From positions 9,653,001 to 9,717,000 of the forward strand of contig JAPTOF010000001.1 in assembly GCA_028554755.1 (NCBI GenBank): a stretch of DNA of 64,000 nt. Reading direction: 5' to 3'. Positions 11,867 to 22,984 of this stretch are shown here, in pieces. Below the pieces are notes generated by a model. The model was not told where the DNA came from, searched no databases, and was given only the letters and a program-made list of their open reading frames with translations. The DNA is from Cordia subcordata. Taxonomy: Eukaryota; Streptophyta; Magnoliopsida; Boraginales; Cordiaceae. Position 1 is the first letter of the stretch; each line of letters opens with the position of its first letter. The position numbers and the translations under genes were made by a program.

Positions 11867-14532
11867 GAATATCAGCCGACGGATACGACGTTGTACCGTA
11901 TCGATCGATGGTGTAGGATTATTAGCTTCAAAAAAATGACAAATAATCGAGGGATGTGGAGGAAGATGAACGGTGAGGATTGGGTGTGTATGGATATCTA
12001 CGGTCCAGATTCTAGGACGATTCGGAAGTTAAAGATGAATAAGCGGATAAATATTATGGATTAATAATTTGTTAAAAAGGTTGAGTTGAAATTTTCTTTT
12101 TATGGGTTTGGGAAATGGTCGTGGGATTTCTAGAATTTACGAAATCGCCATAGAAGTGTTCAAAAATAGAGGGATAGCAGTGACGCCACATAAAGGACGC
12201 CAAGAGACGACGCGCTCGAGCGTGAGGTGTTTCGGATACTCGCTGTAGATACTCGCCAGAGTGGGTTGCAGAGTAGTGAAACGGAGAGCGTGGTGATTAC
12301 GTGAGACTTGGTACGAGGTATATCTGCTAAATAACTGCTAATAGTGTGACGTATTCATGGAAGAGACACGGGAGAAATAAATAAATAAGAATGGGTTTGC
12401 TTCTTGAATAACGGCGAAATTCATTCAAATCTGTACTGCTCGTTTAAACTGGTTTCTTTTTGAGAAAAATAAAACTTTTGAAAAAGGAATATTTTTTTAC
12501 AATACATATCTGGATTAGTTTTATGCAAAAAATTAAATTTAAAAGAAATTCAGATTAATTTTTTCTAAAAATAAAAACTTTAAACTTTTCAAAAAAATAT
12601 TTTTCAAAAATTAAAGAAAAAATTTATAAAAAGACAATCCAAAAAACCCTTGTCCAAGCATCATTTGTTTGGCCCGCAAGTTTTACATGTATACTAGTTG
12701 AAGGGCACGGCACAAGGTCTGATGTCCCTTCGTGCCCGCTGTCTTTTATTTTATACTATTTTATAGTGTGTATGTATACCTTTTTAATATCAAATAAAAA
12801 ACGATTATTAAAAGTCAGTCTAGCGTTCAATTGAAAAAAAAAATGTGCTTAGTTATTTTTAGGTGAAATTAACTTTTATCGAATGAAATGATATTTGATT
12901 TTACATTTAGAACTAAATTGTTCGCTTTTTATGGCATAATATTTTATTTATATTTTTATATGTCTGAACAAATTTTTTGAGAAATTATAGTTCTAATTCT
13001 AAATATTAATAACAAAAATAAAAATATTTTAACAAAAATAAAACTATAAATTATTGCAATATGATGAGAATGTAAGAATGTTGAATGGAAGAAAAAAGCT
13101 AAAACTTTGAAGAAGTTCAAATTCGACTTTTTATTAGAAGCATCATAAACCACCAAATGACTAAATGTCCCAAAGTTGGCAAATATCAGCTGCTTGTTTT
13201 TTAGGCTCTTTCACATTCCTAAAATAAAACAACAAATAGTTTAGATGAGATATGCTCAAATCTCCTTGTAAATTAGTCTTGCATAAATGCATCTTCACAT
13301 TTATAAGTTTATGATTATCAAGCAGTAACAAGGTCCTCCAAAAGAAACATATGTTCTCTTGTAATACAGTTGTCGTTAAATTAGAGGAAATAGGAAACAT
13401 CACCGGTCCTGCATAGATATGCCAACTATAATTCATTTAGGCAATAGTGGTCATGATAATTGCAAAAAACTTCTATGTCCTTTGCCCCGTTTCATCTAAT
13501 TTCCACTACTAGCTCTCTACAGGTTGACTTACAATTTAAATCAGAAATTTCAAGAGTTCTTGTCATTTCCTTCATATTATACATATTTATTTAATTGTAT
13601 TCTTAAAAGCATTCTCCTAAAACTATAAGCAAGCTATGCTATCGCCGAGACACTTGGAATTTTATGAATTTCAATATATTACAGAACAAATTATGTAACT
13701 AACAATTATCTAGTTCCAAGTGAATATACGTGATAACCATCAACAGTAATACTTGTCTTCTATACGGCCAAGCAATTATATTACTAAGCTATCATTATAT
13801 TTTGACCAAAATTACCAAATCTATCGTGAAAATAGTTTCCTTTTTCTTTGCTGGAAAAGTCAAGGCGCACATCTCATGATTGCACTGGCTTCAAATATAA
13901 CGTAGAGCTATCTACTATACAACAACTAAATTTCCATCACTTAATGATCTAATCCATATCACTCGTACGTCCCCACCAAGAATGTTCTGTTTGTTAAGAA
14001 CATTCTGTTTGATAAGTTAGAAGCTCAAATTCAACTTTTTCTTTTTTAACTTTTAAAGAAAATCAATACGAACAAGTCCTTAATATAACAAGCTACTCAA
14101 TGTCATAAAGCCTATTTACAATTAACATGCACTTATAAATAAGAAAACAAAACTAACAAACCTGCACTTACTGTAATTTGTGAATCAGTGACATGAAGTA
14201 AAAATGCTGAGAAAGGGAAACTATTTCTACTTAAAACTGAATTAATCAAGACTATGATTACAGTATTTGCATAACAAGAAGATGCAATTGAAATACATGC
14301 CAACAATCTTCACACTTGGTCAAAATGGGTAATCTAATATAGTAGCAGAAGTGAGAAAGGAAGCATTAAGGTCCTGATGAAAGGGTGTCAAAAACTCAAG
14401 AGTGAACTATTGTATAACGTTTACAATCTAACTTGATAATCCATAAGCATGCTATCCAAAAGAAAAACAAAAATGTAAATGCTTCCAACAGAGCGAGATT
14501 GTACATAAAGGGACTGGAAGTAAGGCTTCAAA
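11867..14532. other. Intergenic, nothing recognised
   Basis: This AT-rich spacer lies between the divergent genes. A small inverted repeat, GGGCACG with CGTGCCC, occurs at about 12703-12740. I recognise no conserved coding sequence, transposon end or RNA gene. Open frames up to 91 codons have no family resemblance. Confidence 0.55.
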
Positions 14533-14643
14533 TTAAAAGACTTTAATTTTCTTTGTGATATCGGATGCAATATGCTCAGGCCTCAACATAAGATAAGCCT
14601 TCTTGGTACCATCACGCATGATAGAGGTATTCACTTTTTCACA
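14533..14643 (-). pseudogene. Ribosomal protein uL23 (RPL23A) C-terminal relic
   Basis: About 35 residues ending at a stop (TAA, 14535-14533) match the C-terminus of cytosolic ribosomal protein L23a. The diagnostic stretch is DGTKKAY preceded by KVNT, followed by the family's L-x-P pattern and a closing K-I dipeptide. The sequence before KVNT does not match the family, and I find no other L23a exons nearby. The copy is therefore truncated and diverged. A retained 3' exon of a duplicated gene or a 5'-truncated retrocopy would both fit. No poly(A) tract follows directly. Confidence 0.6.
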
Positions 14644-16569
14644 TGAATTAGCCCTCTTGTTTGGATTTGAAATGATTTTTTTTTTTCCAATTTGACAACA
14701 AAGTACAAGTTTAAACATGAAAGGAAATCAAACGGTGGTAGCTTCCAAATTATTTCTTACCATACACCAATTTCACTTCTGCTTATCCATAAAACAAAAG
14801 TGATCCAAGCTTTCTATGAAATAGAAAACTCAAATAACCCACCCAAGCAGCAATACACATACATAAAGACCTGTAAGTTATTTACTCCACTAAGAAAAAT
14901 TATAATTTGGCTAAACTTAATACCCTAACCAACTTTTAGTTCACTCAAATTGTAAAACAAATATATATAGACATACAGATGGCATACAAAGATGGGTAGA
15001 TAGTTTGCTTAATTGATATAAGTTTTTGGGCTAACTCCCTCTCAGTGCATATCATAAACTTCTTTACTTTTTTATTTAAAAAAAAAATCACATACATAGA
15101 GACACGCAAATTTTTAACTTCACTAAAATACTAATCATCCTAAACTTAACTCACCAATCAACATTGCCAAAAGAACGTCTACAAGCACATACAAACAGGT
15201 AAAGTAGCAAAGATCCAATTCTGCATGGAAAAAAGGGTCAAAAGATCGAAGTCCTTCTTTCATTGTAATATAAAAGCACACTTGTATGCATATATATGTG
15301 TGTATGTGTACGTCCACAATTGTTTTTTGAATTTTTAAAAACAGAAGCCAGTTTTGGCTTTCAAATTGATTTATTCAACTCTAAATTAATAGAATTTACG
15401 TAGACATCCATGTATAGACACAGTTTAAATAAGCAAAATTTTGTGCCTATATATAGACACCATCTTCTAAAATTTTTCAACTTTATGAAATAGACCCTCA
15501 ATTTTCCACCAACAAGCTTACCTCTCAAGTTGCAATTGTATCTATTCACAAATAACATAAATTAGTACCATGCCAAAGTTGTCATGATGTGTATTACAGA
15601 CTCAACAAACTTAAAATTATTTTGATACTCTGTTACTTGACTGATAGCAAAGGAGAACTTTTTAGCATAGCAAAAATCCTACATTTCAATAAACAATCTA
15701 AATATTCTAATTAATTAACTACCAAATCTTGTTACACCCATGATTTACCTAAGAAATAAGGGTTGAAAGTTGCAATTTTTTAGAGTTTAAATTACACCAA
15801 TGGCTTATTATTTTAATAAAAAATTACCTTATTATAAATCCCCACATGAAAATTACACCAACGACTCATTGCCTTTGGATGGTTATTAATACTTTACATA
15901 TTTACCACATATTCAATTTTCCCAGCAAAGGTTCCCCGTTTTATATTTCATGCAAATACATAACAGATGCCAAATAAAATTATGACATTTTAAAAGCAAA
16001 TAAAATTCAAAAAGTTGCATTATCACCTACCAAGCGTAGTAAATCAACTTGCATGCAAGACCTTGGTCTCAAAAGAAAAAACTATTTAGAAATTGTAAAT
16101 GCATATTGAAAAACACAGCATAATAGCATTTGATGACTTCAATAGATCACCTAAACACAAAGAATTCTAAACTATTAACTCACAAGCATTTGATCGAACA
16201 ATTAACCAGCCATATAAATTTATATTAATAATAAAAATATAAAATTTCACACAAAACCTAGATAAATTTACATCTTAATAATAGCATACATGAATTATAT
16301 GTCTGCGCTTTGCCTCTCAACTCCCTCTTGTTTCGAGTAAAAATAGATGTACAACACGTACATATAATGAAAACCACATATGGCAAGTTTTGGAAGACAC
16401 AAGGTGAGTCACAATATTGCTCTTACAATAGTAGGACGTGGCTATGGTAGAAGCAATGTGACAGCAGGAAGGTGTCAGCCATGGAGAGAAGTTGGCAGAG
16501 ATGAAAAAAGAAAAGAATCAATCCGAAGCAAAGGAAAAAAAAAGGGGTCATTTCAATCAAAGCCACTAA
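14644..16569. other. Intergenic, nothing recognised
   Basis: AT-rich sequence with short open frames but no domain, terminal repeat or RNA gene that I can support. Confidence 0.5.
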
Positions 16570-16574
16570 GAGGT

Positions 16575-16735
16575 TAAAAAAGGGCCCAAGACGACGTTGT
16601 TTCGATGCAAGACGACGTCATTTTTTAATGAAATTCCTAAAATGACATCATTTCAATACAAAATGATGTCGTTTTTGTGACCTTAAAACGACGACGTTTC
16701 GATGCAAAACAACGTCATTTTTTAACGTCGAAGAC
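16575..16735. repeat. Degenerate ACGACGT repeat
   Basis: The block contains about five spaced copies of a motif resembling ACGACGTCATTTT or its complement, separated by TTTCGATGCAA-like spacers (for example at about 16590, 16609, 16664 and 16688). ACGT cores of this kind resemble bZIP sites. The array looks like a decayed interspersed repeat rather than a promoter. Confidence 0.55.
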
Positions 16736-16927
16736 CAGCCTGCTTTGACAATTAGTATGTATAGTAACATGGAGCACATGAACAATTAGAGAAAAATTGT
16801 AAAAAATGATGTTTCAACTATTTTGTAGGCCTATAATCAAAACTTATCTTCTCCTAAAATTAAGAAATACAATTAAGCTCGTTATTTATCTAAAAGAATG
16901 TGATTTGAGTCATGGTTTCCCATGTAA

Positions 16928-17043
16928 GAGGCTGTTTGGCTTTGCTTATCTGTGGCTTATAAGCACTAAATAATAAAAAGTATAGGAGAAGATATTTTTT
17001 TAGGTCGTTATAAGCACCAAAATAAGCCAAACCAAACACCCTC
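16928..17043. mobile_element. Tourist-like (PIF/Harbinger) MITE, 116 bp
   Basis: The ends are imperfect inverted repeats: GAGGCTGTTTGGCTTTGCTT on the left, and the right end reads GAGGGTGTTTGGTTTGGCTT in reverse complement. A TAA trinucleotide flanks both sides (16925-16927 and 17044-17046), the target duplication expected for PIF/Harbinger MITEs. There is no coding capacity. Confidence 0.75.
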
Positions 17044-17046
17044 TAA

Positions 17047-19480
17047 ATCAATAACTTTTCATCCATGACTTCTCATATTATAAAGGACCAATAATTAGAA
17101 ATACATAAGTCACCTTTTAGAGGGTGTTTTGATTGACTTCGTGAAAAAGTTACTTAAACTAATTTCGGTTGTAAGTAATTATATTATTGAATAAAAGTTT
17201 TATTATAAAAAATAAACATTTAATTGTTTGGTTAAGTATGATGAAAGATAATTTATACGATCAAATGGCCATTAAATATAAAAAGAGGATATGAGTTAAA
17301 GCACAATATAAACACGATTGTTTAATTTTTTGAAAAAGATACATTATTAAGATATTATAATTTAATTTATGAGATATATATATATATATGTTATTATTAG
17401 ATACACCATAATATAAGACTTGAAAAAAAAAAAGATAGATGTTTGTTTGTTCGTGTTTCTAGTTTTTTTTTTTTTCCCTTCGAGGGATAGTTTAGTAATA
17501 GATGTAAAAATAAAAAGGAAAGAGAAAATAGTAAATGATTTAGTCAAGTTACTTTTTTTTTTTAAGCTTGAAGTTATAAAAAAACAAAAGTTGGGAGTGC
17601 GGAGTTTTTTTGGTTTTACTTAAAGGCACTTAAAAACACTCTTTTTTTTTCTAATAAAATAAATATGTCTACTAACTTAAATTTAAAGTAGGTTTGCCCA
17701 ACTTAAACACCTTTCTATAGGCAAAGTGTAATATATATTTGAGCATGTCATATAAGCAAATGTAAGAGATATTATAAGTTAATTTTATATTCTTGTAAAT
17801 GGTGTTTAACAATATTGATGATTTATGACTTTTCTTTAATTTATTAACACCTATATTATATTTACAATAAATACAATTAAGGACCAACAACAAACAACTA
17901 TAGTCAGGGTAGAATATAATTGACTGTACCTCTTGTGCTTCTTAGAACTTCCTCATAGTCCTCCTATATTTTTCAAAACTCCACCATAACTTCTCTTTAC
18001 TTTAAACATAATACCGTGCCCCTTGTCCCCTGCCCCCTGCCCCCTGCCCCCCCACTCCTTTTCAAAATATATAATGTATTGTTCTAGAAATTAACAGGGG
18101 ATTTATGAGAGATTATGAAACATTAAATGATCATACGCACTTCAAATAAATCTAGGGAAATCTAATATATTTCACTCCTACAATTATAAGAATTCACCAT
18201 CAAGTAGATATATAAATTTAACAATAGAAGTTAAACCATCAATAAATAAAAAATGAGTACATTTATAACAAACTTACCAAAATCAAAAATATAAGGTAAT
18301 AATTAAAATATCCAAGTATAATAATAACTAGCCTACCAAATTAACATAAAGAATTAACTACCAATACAATAAAGCAACAAACCCTTTTGAAGTTTGTAAT
18401 TCTAGGATCTCCACATGGTCATTGCGCAAGGGAATTATTTTCTTTTTTTAATTTTGGGATTAATCTTATTCAAATATATAGAAAAGAGGAACAAAAATAA
18501 GCTTACTTGCCATATTGGTCGGCTAGTGCCTTAACTAGTAGAAAGTACTAACCTCTCCGACCATACCAATTGAAGCAAACTAGTTGAGCACCTTTTAGTC
18601 GATATCTATCGGTTGACTAGTACAATTAATCGGTGTCATAAAATAATGTAGAAAAAGCTGAAACATCTTTTTGAAAATGTTTGAAAAGCCACCAACTTAA
18701 TAATAAAAGTATGCAATTGTAGAAAATGGGCGCTCAAGGCAACCACCATGTACAAACACATTACTTCTCATTAATGCAAAATTTCTTGAACACATGAAGC
18801 ATCAAATTAACAAATTTAAAAGTGATCAATATAATAAATTATTTATGTTGATTGATAATGTTTAATTTATGTTAGATCTCGTAAAACGTGTGGGTCTCTT
18901 ATTAGTATATTTATGCTTTAAGCTAGTATATAACTAATAACCTGTTTGGAATAGTCTTATCTGAAATATGAAATCTGATAAGCATATTATCTGCTAAGTG
19001 TCTTATAAGAAATAAGTATTTGATATAATAAGACTGTTTGGTTTGTTAGCTGAAATGTTGTTATAAGTTACTTTGATAATAATGTTATTAATTTTGACTC
19101 ATGGTATTTTAATTTATAATTAACTAATAAATTATAAAATATAAATATTAATTAATTTTTATTTTTGTTTTAAAATTTTTAAATTTTTGAAAATCTGACT
19201 TTTAATATTTAATTTTTTAGTTTTTAAATTTAAATTTAAATTTTTATTTTAATATTAATTTTTATATTTTTAAATTTTTATTTTTAATTATTTTCTATCT
19301 AATAAGATATAAGATAAGATATAAGTACCCAAAACCTAACTTATTTTTTATAACTATAAATAAGACATCTTATAAAAAATATCTTATAATAAGCTAATAA
19401 CAAATAATCTTTTTCACATAAATTATTAAATAAGATAAGTGTCTTATAATAAATTACAAATAAACAAGCATAAGACTAAT
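17047..19480. other. Intergenic: AT-rich, minisatellite, inverted-repeat-rich block
   Basis: No gene is supported. Positions 18018-18053 hold a C-rich minisatellite of CCCCTG units. Positions about 18940-19470 are rich in CTTATA/TATAAG inverted repeats with CTGTTTGG near two edges, suggesting nested MITE debris without clear boundaries. A further GAGGGTGTTTT-type end occurs near 17119, but I could not find a convincing partner end. Confidence 0.45.
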
Positions 19481-20936
19481 AAAAAATGTTGCATGTCTTC
19501 TCCTCGTACTATAATACCACTCTCAGCAGGGGTATTTTCGTCAAATAAAATTCGAAACTCCGTGATTCTTCTCACCTTTGAACCAAGCAAAGCGAATTCC
19601 TCTCTCCTTCTTGTTTCCATTTTTCTCTTTTTCCACTCTTTTCTTCTTCTCTAACACCTCAAGAAAAGTATACGCATAAAAGCAAAAACCATACACAATA
19701 CAAAATCAAGCGCATTTATTATTAGAAAACCATACACAATACAAAATCAAGCGCCTTTATTATTATCTTTCATTTTTTTCTTCTCTTTCAAATCCAAAAT
19801 TATTCACAAGCTCTCTTGGATTTGGTTCTTACAAGCGTGCTCAACTCAATTAGACACAGGTGTTATATGTGTGTGTGTGTGTGTGTTTGTACGGAAAACA
19901 CATGAATATACACATAATATTGTTCTGAAGCTTTATATGTTGAATTTTACATTTTTCTTCATATGCGTTATGCATTTTTATTTGTATACATGTGTAACAT
20001 GTAGTTGCTTTTCCTATTATGAATTTGTGTGGGGCTGTCTATATGCGTCTATATTCAATGTAACTTGTGATTCAACTGAGTAGTGAATAATGATTGGGTG
20101 CTTTTAGCTCCTAGAGTGGGTTATTGTTTACTCCGTAAGTGAGATAATTGTTGAGATTGGATATAATGAAGATGATAGAAGTAAAGATTATATTTTTTAA
20201 TCGATAATCTTTTGACCGGATAATAATAGTGAATTCGGTTATTGACATTTAACAAATTACGCCTTTTCTGTTTGCAATAGCTTTTGGTATGAAATGTTGG
20301 ATGGGTTAGGCACGTAAACTTTTGTAACTTGCTGTTTGGACTAATTTTAGGTGTTATTATTTTGAAGAATTCTCAAAATTTGGCCCACTATTGTGGTATT
20401 TTGTGCCGGAAAAGATAGGGGTTTCAATTGTTAATAATCATTTTACTTCTGACTGTTGTAGTTGTTAGTGTTTTCTTTTGTGGAAGTTTAGTAATATGAT
20501 TTAAATGTTAGCATTGGCGATTCTTGGACTGCCAGTTTGGTTTGAGTTTCGAGAACTGTATTACTTAGTTGGCTAATAAGTTATGATAGGAAGATGAGTC
20601 ATTGTCCAAAAAAATTGAATCTTTAGCTAATTTAACTAAGTTTATTATTGAGAAATTTATTTTATTCACTTTGCTGTTTTAATCACTTAAGGTAATGCAA
20701 GCCAAGGAGATGTTAACTTTCAAATGCGCATTTTGGTTGTAGAAGAGTATGTTGTTTATAATTGCTTGGCATTTTTAGGCTCACAAGATTCCTGATTGGA
20801 TGTCTTTTTCTTTCAATTCTTGATTAGGTTGTAACAATCTTGAAGCTAGTTGAACGTAGAGGTCTTGAAGGGGGACTAAGAGCAGGCTCTTGGTCCCCTG
20901 CAAATGAATTTCCATTGAATTAAGGTGTCTTGTATA
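19481..20936 (+). promoter_or_regulatory. TIC236 promoter and 5' leader region
   Basis: A CT-rich stretch at about 19595-19660 and a further pyrimidine-rich stretch at 19765-19795 are typical of plant transcription start regions. A leader intron is possible between a weak donor at 19860 and an acceptor ending at 20827 (GATTAG). That would place about 109 nt of leader before the ATG. A GT microsatellite lies at 19868-19887. These assignments rest on motifs alone. Confidence 0.35.
19685..19766. repeat. 41-bp tandem duplication in the TIC236 leader region
   Basis: Two copies of a 41-bp unit (CCATACACAATACAAAATCA is part of it) start at 19685 and 19726. They differ at very few positions. They lie upstream of the coding start, probably in the promoter or first leader exon. 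Confidence 0.85.
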
Positions 20937-22984
20937 ATGAGTGCTGTACTCCATAACCCATTTGTTGGGGTTCCACTTGGGTTCAATGGGAAAAGAAGTA
21001 AGGTGAATTTGGGTCATCTGAATGAAGCAAAACTTCGGAGAAGAAGCTTGTACAAGTATAAATGTGCAAAGAAAAATGATTGGATTTCTCAAGGAATCAA
21101 ATTTACGCATCTATGTGGGAGAAATGCTGAGCTGTTGTGGAGGAACCTGGGGTTTGGTCTGCGCAATGGGTCAATGATTAATTCGGTGACAGTGCCTTTT
21201 GCTCAAAGCAAGACCTTGGTTAAGAATCTAGTTCCATTATGGGGAGAGGGCTTTCTTTTAGTCAGATGCTCTGTCTTTTGTGCTGTGATATCTGGGGTAT
21301 GTTTGTTACTATGGTATGGACAGTTGAAAGCAAAGAATTATGTGGAAGCAAAACTTTTGCCATCTGTTTGTGAGATGCTCAGTGGCTATATACAGCGTGA
21401 ACTTGATTTTGGTAAGGTTCGAAGAATTTCACCTTTAAGCATTACTCTAGAGGCATGCTCCATTGGGCCCCACAGAGAGGAGTTCTCGTGTGGGGAGGTA
21501 CCAACTATGAAACTAAGGATTCTTCCTTTAGCAAGCTTGAGAAGGGGAAGGATTGTTATTGATGCAGTTTTGTCTAACCCTAGCTTGTTGATAGCACAAA
21601 AAAAAGATTTTACTTGGTTGGGAATACCTTATTCTGAAGGAAGTCCGCCGAGGCACTTGTCCACTGAAGACGGAATTGATTATCGTACGAGAACTAGGAG
21701 GATTGCAAGGGAGGAAGCAGCTGCTCGCTGGAGCAAGGAAAGAGATGATGTAGCAAAGGAGGCTGCAGAACAGGGTTATATTATATCTGAAGGATTCAGT
21801 GATTGGCTGAATGAGACTGCAAGTCCTCCAACAAGAGTAGCAACTTCTGAATCATTTTACTGTATGGATGAGAAAGTACACTGGCGAGACCATCACTGCA
21901 TGGATGCAGGTGTGGAATATGATTTGAAGCATGCAGATTTAGAGAAATCTTTCAGTGCAAAAGTCTCTCCCTTAGGAACTTATTCTTGGTCAACAGTTAT
22001 TCCAGGATTTGTCAGACATAAGTTTAAAAGGAAAGCTAATGGTAGAGACTTATCTACAGCTTGTGCTGCAGCCAAAAGAAAAATTCTTGAACGTAGTGCA
22101 TCAGCAGCTCGTGAATACTTGAAGGGTACTCATGGGAATCTTGGTAATGCTACTCAGTCTTCTGGGTTGTCTGATGTAATAAATCTTGAAGCTTCCTCAG
22201 CGACAAGTGGCAATGATGCCACTGACCCAATTTCATCCTTTGTTGGCCCTGAACAAAATGGAGGAATACAGAATACTCAAGGAGACAGAACTGTTGAAAA
22301 TGGAAGATTCGAAGCTCCTGAGGATAAATTCAGTGCTGATAGCACCTTAGGAGTTTGGCAAAACTTGAAGAATTATGTCGGGTACAAAGACAGTTCAGGA
22401 ATGCAGCCTCTTTGTCCAGGAACAAATACCAGGGATCACATTGCTAGTCTCAGTTTTGTACGCGATCCATTTCTTTGTACTTTGTGCATACTGAGTAAAG
22501 CTAGGAATTCATCCATTAATGGTTTTGAGGGAACAAAAAGAACCAGCTGGTATCATGTTAATGATAGCTCAGAAAGAATTGGGGTCATAGAAAGAGATAT
22601 GAATAGCACAGACAATTCTAGCAGATTGGAAGGGCAGTTGCAAGATAACCCAGTTGAGGATACATCTCCTGGTTCAAGTTTCATGGCTCATGAGCAGTTT
22701 TGCCCTGTACACCGCGAGATAGGCATTTGGCCCTACAGCCTGAAATCAGTTATATCTTCCTTGCATACGAGTATGTTTGAGCTATGGTCTTCTTTGACGG
22801 CTGGTCCTGTCCAAAGGCTGAAGGAGATGGGTCCAGAAGTTGAAAATATCGTTACAGAACTTGTTGAAGGGGTGGATGAACAGCATACAATGGGTATTGA
22901 GAAAATGATTCCAATTATTCTGGATTCGGTCTATTTCAAAGGCGGATCACTGATGCTACTTGCATATGGTGATAGGGAGCCGAG
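20937..22984 (+). CDS. TIC236: TIC236 exon 1: transit region and inner-envelope anchor
   Basis: This 2048-nt exon encodes residues 1-682. The N-terminus ([16 protein letters not shown]) is basic, with few acidic residues, as expected for a chloroplast transit peptide. One clear hydrophobic segment lies at about residues 107-128 ([17 protein letters not shown]) and fits the inner-envelope anchor. It is followed by the conserved [18 protein letters not shown] region, the start of the AsmA/TamB-like fold. Residues about 230-600 are a lower-conservation linker with Ser-rich stretches. The donor is CCGAG|GTAAGT at 22985, phase 2. Confidence 0.92.

Noticed and set aside
13161..13436. 91-codon minus-strand open frame with a splice-like TTTTATTTTAG
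   Set aside because: The last 18 residues look like a small terminal exon, but no upstream exons or family could be recognised.
17119..17641. Possible second MITE beginning AGAGGGTGTTTT
   Set aside because: The opposite end matches only weakly and no clear target duplication was found.
19439..19654. 71-codon open frame upstream of TIC236
   Set aside because: It is Leu/Phe-rich because of the CT-rich leader DNA; no domain, and it lies in the probable promoter or leader.
20925..20936. Earlier TIC236 start at 20925
   Set aside because: The codon is GTG; the first in-frame ATG is 20937, and family proteins start with the same kind of sequence.
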